This document shows positions 43,591-51,748 of a stretch of 64,000 bases of DNA, piece after piece. The notes under the pieces were generated by a model, which saw only the letters and a program-made list of their open reading frames with translations, was not told where the DNA came from and ran no database searches. Position 1 is the stretch's first letter; the number at the start of each line of letters is the position of its first letter. Source of the stretch: an uncultured Bacteroidales bacterium (GTDB lineage Bacteria; Bacteroidota; Bacteroidia; Bacteroidales; ML635J-15); assembly GCA_905234755.1 (NCBI GenBank), contig CAJOIT010000006.1, positions 62,001 to 126,000 on the forward strand. The letters are read 5' to 3'. Position numbers and translations under genes: made by a program.

Positions 43591-45054
43591 TTAATTCTGC
43601 TCCCTCTTCTTAGCCAAACTTTCCTTTATCATACCTATTGCCGAGCGTAAGTCAAGCACGCGAAGTACAACGGCCACCAACACGCAAACTACAGTCACCC
43701 CACATAGAACAATCCATCGGTTGTAATCGATCATATTTGCAAAATATGCAGTTGCTACAGCAATTATTACAAATACGGTAGTCACGATTGTGAATTTCAA
43801 ATTGAAATTAAATTTGAATAAGCGGAATGCAATGATGTACTGGCAAAGTCCTGTTGCAAGTTGGGTGACCATGCTCGAAATTGCTGCACCAACAACGCCA
43901 TAGTGAGGAATAAGAACAAAATTCAATATAATGTTGAGTACCATTCCACAGGCAGCCATAATGTTCAAGTATTTCAAGCTGCCGTTTGAGGTTAGCAGAG
44001 TGCCGAAAATGTATGTAATACATATTCCTACGAAGCCCACCATCAATATAGACAGCACTATCGAACTTGTTTCAACATGTTCGAAATACATAAGTCCCAT
44101 GATGTCGCCATTGAAGAAAAGGCAGACGCTCATAAGTGCAATTGCTGGCACAAAAATAAGAACGAAAGCCGTCTTGCACAGGCCTTCAACATTCTGCTTC
44201 TGCTTTATCATGCGTGCAAACATCGGCAGCAGCAATACCGAGAATAGGTAGGCGAACATCGAAGCGGCTTCCAAGATTCGGAACGCCTGCGCGTAGATTC
44301 CAGCCTGTTCCTTGCCGTCGGGAAGCATTCGTTCGAGCATAACCGAATCGATGCGGTTGTAGAACGCCATAAGAAGAATGAGCAACGCATACGGGAAACT
44401 CTGCTTGATGAAAGCGATGAAATATTTCATCTGGAAGTTTAGGCGGAAATGCTTTGTCTTGCTGAAGACGATAAGGAATGCAACAAGGGCGGTAATGAAA
44501 TATGCGGCCGTCTGTGTAAGAACGAACCATTCTATTTTTATAGGTGTGTCGGTAACATGTCCCCAGACCAGTATGCTACAGAAAATTATCATCAGCAGAC
44601 GGTCGAGCACAGAGAGCATGCTGTCGGTCTTGAACATCTGCATACCGCTTACATTGGAACGCAGGTAGAGCGTCATCGACTGCAGGAACTGGTTGACAAC
44701 CAATATGCCAAGTATTTTCATCTGGCGCAGTTCGTAGCCGAGACACATAGCTATAATCAACGATATTGCTATGTAAACCACAGCCAGTACAAGTCTGAGT
44801 GCCAACAGGTTGGAAAGACTTTTGTCGAGCAGGTTGCGGTTCTGGGCAATGTTGCGGTTGTTGAAATTGGTAATGCCCATGTCAAGGATAATGTTGAGCA
44901 GCAGCGAGAAGTTGAGCAGCGAAAAATATATGCCGAACTCCTCGGCACCGACAATGTTCTGCACCGAACGCTCAACCCCGAATATCCAGAAAGGTTTTAC
45001 CAAGATATTGAGGAAGAGAAGGAAGCATAAGTTTATTACAAAATTTCTCTTCAT
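43591..45054 (-). CDS. Wzx-like oligosaccharide flippase
   Basis: From the ATG at 45054 the protein has 487 residues with about 14 membrane segments of the MATE/MVF (polysaccharide transport) class, as in Wzx. The N-terminus reads F-V-I-N-L-C-F-L-L-F-L-N-I-L-V-K-P and includes the typical E-x-F-G-I-Y-F-S-L-L-N-F after about 45 residues. It moves lipid-linked oligosaccharide across the inner membrane. Own promoter; convergent with the GT2 gene. Confidence 0.88.
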   Translation of the reverse strand: MKRNFVINLCFLLFLNILVKPFWIFGVERSVQNIVGAEEFGIYFSLLNFSLLLNIILDMGITNFNNRNIAQNRNLLDKSLSNLLALRLVLAVVYIAISLIIAMCLGYELRQMKILGILVVNQFLQSMTLYLRSNVSGMQMFKTDSMLSVLDRLLMIIFCSILVWGHVTDTPIKIEWFVLTQTAAYFITALVAFLIVFSKTKHFRLNFQMKYFIAFIKQSFPYALLILLMAFYNRIDSVMLERMLPDGKEQAGIYAQAFRILEAASMFAYLFSVLLLPMFARMIKQKQNVEGLCKTAFVLIFVPAIALMSVCLFFNGDIMGLMYFEHVETSSIVLSILMVGFVGICITYIFGTLLTSNGSLKYLNIMAACGMVLNIILNFVLIPHYGVVGAAISSMVTQLATGLCQYIIAFRLFKFNFNLKFTIVTTVFVIIAVATAYFANMIDYNRWIVLCGVTVVCVLVAVVLRVLDLRSAIGMIKESLAKKREQN

Positions 45055-45069
45055 CCTTGTAATGGAGGG

Positions 45070-45077
45070 CAAAATTA
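45070..45077 (-). promoter_or_regulatory. -7 element for the flippase gene
   Basis: Minus-strand TAATTTTG fits TAnnTTTG, 16 bases upstream of the ATG at 45054, which gives a very short leader. Confidence 0.55.
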
Positions 45078-45088
45078 CAACATAAAAC

Positions 45089-45131
45089 CGAATCCAAAAA
45101 CCATAACGAATAATATGCGAAAATGTTTTGT
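45089..45131. repeat. 43-base repeat, copy 1
   Basis: A 43-base stretch containing CCATAACGAATAATATGCGA is identical to 53269-53311. This copy lies upstream of the flippase promoter; the other lies upstream of the ferredoxin promoter. The orientation relative to the gene differs between the two. Confidence 0.8.
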
Positions 45132-45271
45132 TGGAGTCGAAAAAAATGGCATCTGTTATACTTATTAATTAAATATAATTGACGAATGCTGTTGTGTATT
45201 GATAATCAGATGTTTGTAAAAAACAAATCAAACTTTTTTGTAAAACACTATAATTTTATGTTTAAAATATT

Positions 45272-45279
45272 TACCTTTG
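45272..45279 (+). promoter_or_regulatory. -7 element for structured RNA copy C and the secreted-protein operon
   Basis: TACCTTTG fits TAnnTTTG. A start near 45286 gives a leader of about 350 bases before the first gene at 45640. Confidence 0.55.
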
Positions 45280-45377
45280 TCGCCTTAACTGAAAATACTT
45301 TATGCCTATGCAAACATAGAATATAAGAAAAATACGTACATCTTGAAATAGGAAAAACGTTAAAAACGCAAATTTCG

Positions 45378-45535
45378 ATTATGCGGAACCTAGACAATTC
45401 CAAATTAGTCAACCGAAAGCAGCGCTGCTTAACGTTCACGTTATAACGTGGACTTTGTCTTTAATTTTGGTTGATTGGGTAGTCTAGGACCTTGCATAAT
45501 GGAATTAAAGATTTACAGAGTTCCACGTTTTTTTA
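45378..45535 (+). ncRNA. Structured leader RNA, diverged copy C
   Basis: Outer stem ATTATGC (45378-45384) with GCATAAT (45494-45500); next stem CCTAGAC (45389-45395) with GTCTAGG (45482-45488); inner stem GTCAACC (45408-45414) with GGTTGAT (45469-45475, one G-U pair). Inside, AACGTGGA (45445-45452) is complementary to TCCACGTT (45522-45529) outside, making the same pseudoknot as in copies A and B, where the pair is AGCGTGG/CCACGCT. The switch of G-C to A-T in that helix is compensatory. GCAGCGCTGC makes a small hairpin in the inner loop and a T-run follows the last strand. It leads the secreted-protein gene cluster. Confidence 0.65.
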
Positions 45536-45639
45536 TGTGCGGCATTATAATAACATCTTCACTCAGGAACTCCCGAACAACAGGCTGAAAATCGGAAAAG
45601 GAGTAAGCGGTATTTATTAATTTTTAAAAGTTTAAGACA

Positions 45640-46281
45640 ATGAAAGTATTTAAGTTATTAGGTATTGCAATAGTTGCAATGTTATTGTGTGGTCCAATGA
45701 TGGGACAATCTAAAAGAGAGATTAAAAAACAAATTGCTAATGAAAAACTCAAACAAGAATTGATTAAGGCTCAAATGGAAACTGAAAATGTCACTGTTAC
45801 ATCAGCTCCATGTGCCAAGGCTGCATTTGATGATAAAGATTTTTATCGTGGAATGGGAGTTGGAGACAATGTAAATGAGCAAAATTCAAGGGATGCGGCA
45901 TTTGAAGCAGCAAAAGCAAGCATTAAAGCAAAAATGCCAGAATTTGTACATGGCGTAACATCACAATATTTGAATGTATATGGAGGCTCTGCTCCCAGTG
46001 AGGATGTGCAACGCAAAATGGAACGAATGTTTAATGGAGTCATCGAAGGTATGTTGAATGATGCAAGAACTGTTTGTGATAATTATAAGATGACAGATAG
46101 GGGAACATATCACTACTATATTGCAATTGAAATACCTAAGGCTGAAATAAAGAAAAATGTAACGGAAGCTCTTTCTAAAGACGAGAAATTAGGTATTGAT
46201 TTTAATGCGGCTCAATTCCAAAAGTTCATGGACGAAAGAATGGATGCTATGCTTGAGGCTAAGAAAAATGCAGGATATTAA
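45640..46281 (+). CDS. Secreted LPP20-like protein
   Basis: A 213-residue protein with a signal peptide ending M-M-G-Q. The mature part has a charged coiled-coil-like start (K-R-E-I-K-K-Q-I-A-N-E-K-L) and then a region with R-G-M-G-V-G-D-N and repeated A-x-x-A-A, resembling the LPP20-type fold that converts repeated residues to a helix-strand domain. First gene of a seven-gene cluster, with a long structured leader. The next gene starts three bases on and is distantly similar. Role unknown; the exported location is clear. Confidence 0.75.
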   Translation: MKVFKLLGIAIVAMLLCGPMMGQSKREIKKQIANEKLKQELIKAQMETENVTVTSAPCAKAAFDDKDFYRGMGVGDNVNEQNSRDAAFEAAKASIKAKMPEFVHGVTSQYLNVYGGSAPSEDVQRKMERMFNGVIEGMLNDARTVCDNYKMTDRGTYHYYIAIEIPKAEIKKNVTEALSKDEKLGIDFNAAQFQKFMDERMDAMLEAKKNAGY

Positions 46282-46284
46282 GAT

Positions 46285-46722
46285 ATGAAGTACCAAAAAT
46301 TATTTTTATTAGTTGTTTTCGTTGGATTGTTCCTTTCAGTTTGGGGACAATCTAACGAAAAACCATATTGGATTTATAATCTTCCACAAGCTAAGTCTGG
46401 AAACTATTATTACAGGGTTACATACGCGGAAGGACGAACATACGACAAGGCGTATGCAAAAGCTTTTGCACGTGCAATACTGGAAAGTTCTTGGAAACTA
46501 GGCGTAAAGGTAAATACAAAAGACGATATTCAGACATTGGAAAATAACATTACAGAAAATGTAGATGTAAAAGAAACGTCTATGAATTTGCCTATGAACA
46601 AGGTATGTGAATACATTGAAGAAGATAAAAGTTCAATGGATATAAGAGTATATATTCTGTGGCAAGTAGCGAAATATGCAAATGTAACACCTGAATTTGA
46701 TTCCTTTAATAAATGTAAATAA
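46285..46722 (+). CDS. Secreted LPP20-like protein
   Basis: 145 residues with a signal peptide ending V-W-G-Q. The mature part reads P-Y-W-I-Y-N-L-P-Q-A-K-S-G-N-Y-Y-Y and A-Y-A-K-A-F-A-R-A, the usual form of an LPP20-like domain (a W-x-Y-x-L-P start followed by alternating alanines). It starts three bases after the preceding gene, so they are co-translated. Probably a periplasmic or outer-membrane-associated partner of the neighbouring proteins. Confidence 0.72.
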   Translation: MKYQKLFLLVVFVGLFLSVWGQSNEKPYWIYNLPQAKSGNYYYRVTYAEGRTYDKAYAKAFARAILESSWKLGVKVNTKDDIQTLENNITENVDVKETSMNLPMNKVCEYIEEDKSSMDIRVYILWQVAKYANVTPEFDSFNKCK

Positions 46723-46744
46723 GTTAGTTGTAAGTAGATTGTAT

Positions 46745-47545
46745 ATGAAACATTTTATATCATTAACAATTATTGCTTTGCTCTTCATTCTTATTGGAGG
46801 ACAAAGTGTTTTTGCTCAAAAAAACGATGAGCGTCCATCGTGGACCTATGGATACCATCACGATTGCACCAATTCTTACATAGATGTTGTATCGTATAGC
46901 GGTAGAGATTTAAATGAGTGTAAGCAGAAAGCGGCTCTAATTGTAATTGAAAGACGAAACTTGGCTTCCGGTGCTACATCAAATATAAAAATAGAAGATG
47001 GAAATATTTCGGTTAGCGGAGATAATGCACTTGTAGTAAAAGCCAGAATCATAGATGAATATACAGAATATCTTCCAAATGGAGATTATATGGTATATCT
47101 TCTTGTGCAGACTGCCAAGAATCCATCATACGACTATGAGCAAGTAAGAGTTACAAGGGATTACAAATTTTCTCCGAGGGTTTTTGTTCCAGGTATGGCA
47201 CAAATACACAAAGGCTCGACTGGTAAAGGTGTCGCTTTTATAGCTGGCGAAGTTGTTATGATTGGCGGAATAGTTGTTGGAGAATTGATGCATAAATCTT
47301 TTGCAAGCAAGGCAGTCGCTACTCACAATACTGCCGATAAAAAAAGGTATGTTAACAATGCAAATATCTGCCTTACTGTACGCAACGTTGCCATTGCAGG
47401 TGCAGCAGCAGTATATGTATGGAACGTCATTGATGGAATTGCAGCCAAGGGCAGAAAACATGTGATGATAGGTGATGCAAACCTAAATATTGCACCATAC
47501 GCGACATTCGATGGTGGCGGTTTGGCTCTCAACATTAACTTTTAA
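46745..47545 (+). CDS. Exported protein of the same cluster, with membrane segments
   Basis: From the ATG at 46745 the protein has 266 residues with a signal peptide ending V-F-A-Q. After it comes R-P-S-W-T-Y-G-Y-H and a region like the LPP20-type domain of the two genes upstream, then P-G-M-A-Q-I-H-K-G-S-T-G-K-G, two hydrophobic segments (A-F-I-A-G-E-V-V-M-I-G-G, and I-A-G-A-A-A-V-Y-V-W-N-V), and a C-terminal strand-rich end. The P-G-x-x-Q pattern with K-G is reminiscent of DUF5683-type membrane proteins. I do not name a function. Confidence 0.7.
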   Translation: MKHFISLTIIALLFILIGGQSVFAQKNDERPSWTYGYHHDCTNSYIDVVSYSGRDLNECKQKAALIVIERRNLASGATSNIKIEDGNISVSGDNALVVKARIIDEYTEYLPNGDYMVYLLVQTAKNPSYDYEQVRVTRDYKFSPRVFVPGMAQIHKGSTGKGVAFIAGEVVMIGGIVVGELMHKSFASKAVATHNTADKKRYVNNANICLTVRNVAIAGAAAVYVWNVIDGIAAKGRKHVMIGDANLNIAPYATFDGGGLALNINF

Positions 47546-47556
47546 ACTTATTGGAA

Positions 47557-47898
47557 ATGAAAGAGATAAAAAGAATTGCAATATTTGTGGCTGTAATATT
47601 GCCACTTGTGTTTATATGTTCATGTACAGGATACGACTACGACATATACGCGGCAATAACGGGAAAGGTACTGGATGCGGATACTATGCAACCGATAGAA
47701 AATGTAAACGTTTACTTGTCTCCAAGCGGCAACAACTACATGACTCTCAGTGATGGCTGTTTCGAATTTGCCGAACTTGATGCAGCACAATATACTATTA
47801 CTGTACAAAAGAGCGGATATTCCTCCAACAGGAAATCAGTAAATGCCATTGCTGGAGAAACTACAGATGTGACAATAACAATGGAAAAACAACAATAA
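47557..47898 (+). CDS. Lipoprotein with carboxypeptidase-regulatory-like domain
   Basis: 113 residues from the ATG at 47557. The signal peptide ends in a lipobox ending I-C-S-C, so it is lipid-anchored. The rest is one carboxypeptidase regulatory-like (CarboxypepD_reg) beta-sandwich: I-T-G-K-V-L-D-A-D-T-M-Q-P-I-E-N-V-N-V, then F-A-E-L-D-A-A-Q-Y-T-I-T-V-Q-K-S-G-Y. The N-terminal part of the long lipoprotein at 48.75 kb has the same domain. Confidence 0.82.
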   Translation: MKEIKRIAIFVAVILPLVFICSCTGYDYDIYAAITGKVLDADTMQPIENVNVYLSPSGNNYMTLSDGCFEFAELDAAQYTITVQKSGYSSNRKSVNAIAGETTDVTITMEKQQ

Positions 47899-47906
47899 AT
47901 AATATT

Positions 47907-48674
47907 ATGAAACTTTCAAAGAAGGATATATGGTTAAATATTATTTTTCCACTGTGTACATTTTTTGGTGGAATATTAGTATCTTTTCTGTTAAGTATAA
48001 TTGTCCATGAAACTGAAACTAAAATAATTCAAGAAAACAAAATAGATGGATATCACCAAACTCAGATAAAAAAAATACCATATATACAATCATTCTTTAA
48101 ATACTTAACTTCTATAGAGAACAAAGATGAATCTCAAATATGGAACCATATGACCCACGATCTTCAAAATAGTTATGGTCATCCTCGAAATTTAAAATAC
48201 GCGTATTATTTAACTAATAATTATGATGTTAAATATATTATTCCGATTTCAGAAAACCACTTTTATGTTTTTTTAAGATTTGAAGATGATGTGGTTGGAA
48301 AAGAAGTAGAAAACATAAAAAGTTATAGTGATACAAAACTTGCAAATTTAATATCAGATTCACTTCCGTCTGCTTTACAAGCAGAAGTTTACCAGTTTAT
48401 AGATAATAGGTTTGTAATTGATAACTCCAATCAAGTACAAAATGAGATTAGCAATCATTTGAATAAAATGACAATGAAAGAATTTGTAAATCAAGATTGG
48501 AGGTTTCCGCTAAATATTGCATCCAAACTCCAACTTGCTCCGAAACCTCTTAATAGTAATTGTTACAACTATAGGCAAGGACACTATATGATTTCTGAAG
48601 TAATTATGGAAAATGAGAATGATATTTGGAAAGTTAAGAAATTTGAAACTATAGCTATATCTCGTTGGAAATAA
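47907..48674 (+). CDS. AT-rich single-pass membrane protein of unknown function
   Basis: 255 residues. One strong hydrophobic segment near residues 9-33 (I-F-P-L-C-T-F-F-G-G-I-L), then a soluble region with no recognised family. The codon choice is much more AT-rich than in the neighbours on both sides (many AAA, AAT, ATA), suggesting insertion of foreign sequence into this cluster. It starts eight bases after the preceding gene. Confidence 0.6.
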   Translation: MKLSKKDIWLNIIFPLCTFFGGILVSFLLSIIVHETETKIIQENKIDGYHQTQIKKIPYIQSFFKYLTSIENKDESQIWNHMTHDLQNSYGHPRNLKYAYYLTNNYDVKYIIPISENHFYVFLRFEDDVVGKEVENIKSYSDTKLANLISDSLPSALQAEVYQFIDNRFVIDNSNQVQNEISNHLNKMTMKEFVNQDWRFPLNIASKLQLAPKPLNSNCYNYRQGHYMISEVIMENENDIWKVKKFETIAISRWK

Positions 48675-48749
48675 CTACTAAAAAGATGACAATAAACTAA
48701 TTTTTTTGAGAATACAAATTATAAAATTAAACAAAAAATATTATTAACA

Positions 48750-51686
48750 ATGAAAAAACAACTTATTGTAGCACTGCTACTTATCGCATCTACTGCAATC
48801 TGGTTCGGATGCAAGGATAAAGAAGAGGAATACACTGGTTCGATTTCCGGTATTGTAACCGACAAGGCTACAGGCGAACCGATTAAGAATGCTGGCGTAG
48901 AGCTGAAGCCGTCTGGAAAAAATACCGTAACAGGTAGCGACGGGCAGTTCGAGTTTGTTGAGATTGAACTCGGTGAATATACCCTTGTTGCAACAAAGAC
49001 CGGCTACAACGACGGAGAAAGCAGCAAGATAACCGTAAGCGCAGGACAGACAGCTCATTGTGATATACAGATGGAAAAACTGCCGCCAGCACTAAAGGTT
49101 ACCGACGATGCAGGAAATGAAATCAGCGAGATAGACTTTGGCGAGGAAACCGATGTAAGAATGAAACCGTTCAGCATATTCAACAACGGCACACAAACCC
49201 TCGAGTGGGAAATCTCGTGGACTGCCGAATGGATTGAGGAGATAAGCAAGACGTCAGGTACTCTTAACGCAGGGGCAACACAGTCGCTCAACATGAAGAT
49301 AGACCGCAGCCTGTTGCAGAGCGGAATGAACACGACAACGGTAAGCATAACTTCTAACGACGGAAGCAAGCAACTCACAATCAAGGCCGTAAACGGAACT
49401 ATTCCTGCCGTACTCAACACTCTGCCAGCAACCGAAGTAACAACAACATCGGCAAAATTCAACGGCAAAGTAACCGAAGCCGGCTATCCTTCATATACCG
49501 AACGCGGTTTTGTATATGCCGAATCGTCGATGCCGACGCTCGAAAACACCATACACCGTCTTACTGCTCCGGTGAGCGATGAAACCGACTATTCGGCAAT
49601 TGCCACAGGACTTACACTCGGACACACCTATTATGTTCGTGCCTACGCCATTAACGCATCGGGAACTGCATACAGCACCAACCAGGTAACGGTTATACCT
49701 GCTTACATTCTGCCCGAAGTTTCGACCAACGATGTTACAAACAGGAATATGGCAGCCGGCTCCGCTACATTCAATGGTGCAATAAACGCCATTGGCGACC
49801 CTGCATATACCGAGCGTGGCTTTGCCTACGGAACAAACCACAACCCCTCGGTTGACGACCAGACAAAGGTAGTTTCGGGTACAGGTACTGGTGCATTCTC
49901 TGCCAACGTATCGGGATTGCAGATAGGAACGACCTACTACATACGCGCATACGCCCACAATAGCGGTGGAATTGCCTACGGTTCCGAAAAGTCGCTCAAC
50001 TTCGAGTCTTCCGCACCGGCAGTGACAACTCAAGCCGTTACTAACATAAACAAGAACAACGGTACAGCCACCTTCAACGGCAATGTAACAAATGCCGGCG
50101 ACCCTGCATACAACGAGAAAGGATTCGTATATGGCTTTACACATAATCCCAATGTTGACGACAATACAAAGAAGATTGTTACAGGAAGTGGCACTGGAGC
50201 ATATTCATCTAATGTTTCCGAACTTCAGGTTGGACATACTTATTACATAAGGGCGTATGCAAAGAATGAAGGTTCCAACCCCGCGTACGGAGAAGAAATA
50301 ACTCTTGATTTTACAGCTACGCCTGCAGCAGTTACAACCTCTGCGCCTACAGACATAAACATTGAAAATGGAACAGCAACATTAAACGGAAATGTTACCA
50401 ATGCCGGAGACCCGACATATACCGAAAAAGGATTTGTATATGGACCATCACATAATCCTAATGTTGATGACAATTTGAAAAAAATTGTAGCAGGAAACGA
50501 AACCGGCGTATATTCGGCTACTGTTACAAATCTTGAAATGGGGAATACCTACTATGTTCGTGCATACGTAATAAATGCTGGTGTTGCACGTTATGGCACC
50601 GAGCAAACCATAGATTTCTCATCTGTTCCAGCAGTTGTTACAACCTCGGCGCCGACAAACAAAAATATCGCCAATGGAACTGCAACATTAAACGGAAATG
50701 TTACCAATGCAGGAGACCCGACATATACAGAAAAAGGATTTGTATATGCAACTACTTCAAATCCCAATATTGAGGACAACACCAAGAAGATTGTCGCAGG
50801 CAACGGAACAGGTGCATATTCGGCAAGTGTAAGTAATCTTGTTATGGGACAGATATATTATATCCGTGCGTATGTAATTAATGGGGGTGAAACTCACTAC
50901 GGAGCCGAGCAGTCAATGGATTTTAGCGCGGTGTTGCCAACTCTGACCATACAGGATGCTACAAATATAGTTATTGGTAGCAGTGTGTCTGCAACATTGA
51001 ATGCAACAATAGTATCGGTTGGAGACCCTGCATATACCGAACGCGGATTTGTTTACGGAACAATGTCCGAACCTTCGATTTATGATGCTACTGTTGCTAC
51101 CGTAGCAGGAACCGTTACGGGTTCTTTTAGTACTCAAGTATCCAATTTGCCGTTTGGCAGTTGCTATGTACGTGCATACGCCAAGAATGCGGCAGGTCAA
51201 TGTGCTTACAGCGAAGTCATTAACATAGAAACTGCAAAACTATGTGTTGGTTGCGGACCTAGTGGAAGTAATCTTTGGGTTGCGCTGACTGATGTGGCAG
51301 GTAATTTAACATGGGGTCCAATAAATGTTACAACAAATGCAACAAGTTTGAGCGACGGTGCAACTAACATGAGTACTATTAAGGCTATTGATGCAAGTCT
51401 TAGCACTTATCCGGCATTCAAGGCCTGCAATGATATGGGTGACGGCTGGTATTTGCCTTCAAAGAACGAATTAAATTCGCTATACGAAAATAATAATGCA
51501 ATTGGAAATTTCACAACAACAGGAAACGGTGGTAATGTTTATAGTTATTGGAGCAGTTCGGAAAGCACTAAAGATTATTCGTGGCACCAGACATTTAATA
51601 ATGGGGCACAGTATGGGGATTCCTACTATAGCTCTGGTAGAAAGGACAGAGAATTAAAAGTCCGTTGTGTCAGGAGAGTAGAATAA
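48750..51686 (+). CDS. Long lipoprotein: CarboxypepD_reg, BACON-like, six FN3-like repeats and a DUF1566 end
   Basis: 978 residues with a lipobox signal W-F-G-C. Domain order: CarboxypepD_reg (about residues 30-108), a BACON-like module (about 112-213, W-T-A-E-W-I), six repeats of about 95-102 residues with T-x-N-G-N-V-T-N-A-G-D-P-x-Y-T-E-K-G-F-V-Y, and a C-terminal DUF1566/FGE-like lectin fold (W-Y-L-P-S-K-N-E-L, Y-W-S-S-S-E-S, V-R-C-V-R). Repeats 4 and 5 are almost identical at DNA level (306 bases apart), a sign of recent duplication or conversion. It is probably a surface-exposed binding protein. Confidence 0.85.
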   Translation: MKKQLIVALLLIASTAIWFGCKDKEEEYTGSISGIVTDKATGEPIKNAGVELKPSGKNTVTGSDGQFEFVEIELGEYTLVATKTGYNDGESSKITVSAGQTAHCDIQMEKLPPALKVTDDAGNEISEIDFGEETDVRMKPFSIFNNGTQTLEWEISWTAEWIEEISKTSGTLNAGATQSLNMKIDRSLLQSGMNTTTVSITSNDGSKQLTIKAVNGTIPAVLNTLPATEVTTTSAKFNGKVTEAGYPSYTERGFVYAESSMPTLENTIHRLTAPVSDETDYSAIATGLTLGHTYYVRAYAINASGTAYSTNQVTVIPAYILPEVSTNDVTNRNMAAGSATFNGAINAIGDPAYTERGFAYGTNHNPSVDDQTKVVSGTGTGAFSANVSGLQIGTTYYIRAYAHNSGGIAYGSEKSLNFESSAPAVTTQAVTNINKNNGTATFNGNVTNAGDPAYNEKGFVYGFTHNPNVDDNTKKIVTGSGTGAYSSNVSELQVGHTYYIRAYAKNEGSNPAYGEEITLDFTATPAAVTTSAPTDINIENGTATLNGNVTNAGDPTYTEKGFVYGPSHNPNVDDNLKKIVAGNETGVYSATVTNLEMGNTYYVRAYVINAGVARYGTEQTIDFSSVPAVVTTSAPTNKNIANGTATLNGNVTNAGDPTYTEKGFVYATTSNPNIEDNTKKIVAGNGTGAYSASVSNLVMGQIYYIRAYVINGGETHYGAEQSMDFSAVLPTLTIQDATNIVIGSSVSATLNATIVSVGDPAYTERGFVYGTMSEPSIYDATVATVAGTVTGSFSTQVSNLPFGSCYVRAYAKNAAGQCAYSEVINIETAKLCVGCGPSGSNLWVALTDVAGNLTWGPINVTTNATSLSDGATNMSTIKAIDASLSTYPAFKACNDMGDGWYLPSKNELNSLYENNNAIGNFTTTGNGGNVYSYWSSSESTKDYSWHQTFNNGAQYGDSYYSSGRKDRELKVRCVRRVE

Positions 51687-51694
51687 CCAAAATT

Positions 51695-51733
51695 AATATG
51701 AGGCATACGCCATAGTGCGTATAGCCTCATATT
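51695..51733 (+). terminator. Long stem-loop between the FN3 gene and the next gene
   Basis: AATATGAGGC plus ATACGC pairs with GCGTAT plus GCCTCATATT around a six-base loop and one bulged A, nine bases after the stop codon. No T-run follows (TTAAATAA), so it may be an intra-operon attenuator or RNA-stability hairpin rather than a full terminator. Confidence 0.6.
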
Positions 51734-51748
51734 TTAAATAACTAGAAA

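Noticed and set aside
50900..51686. Diversity-generating retroelement target (DUF1566/lectin-like end)
   Set aside because: The fold fits a DGR variable protein, but no reverse transcriptase or template repeat is seen in the window.
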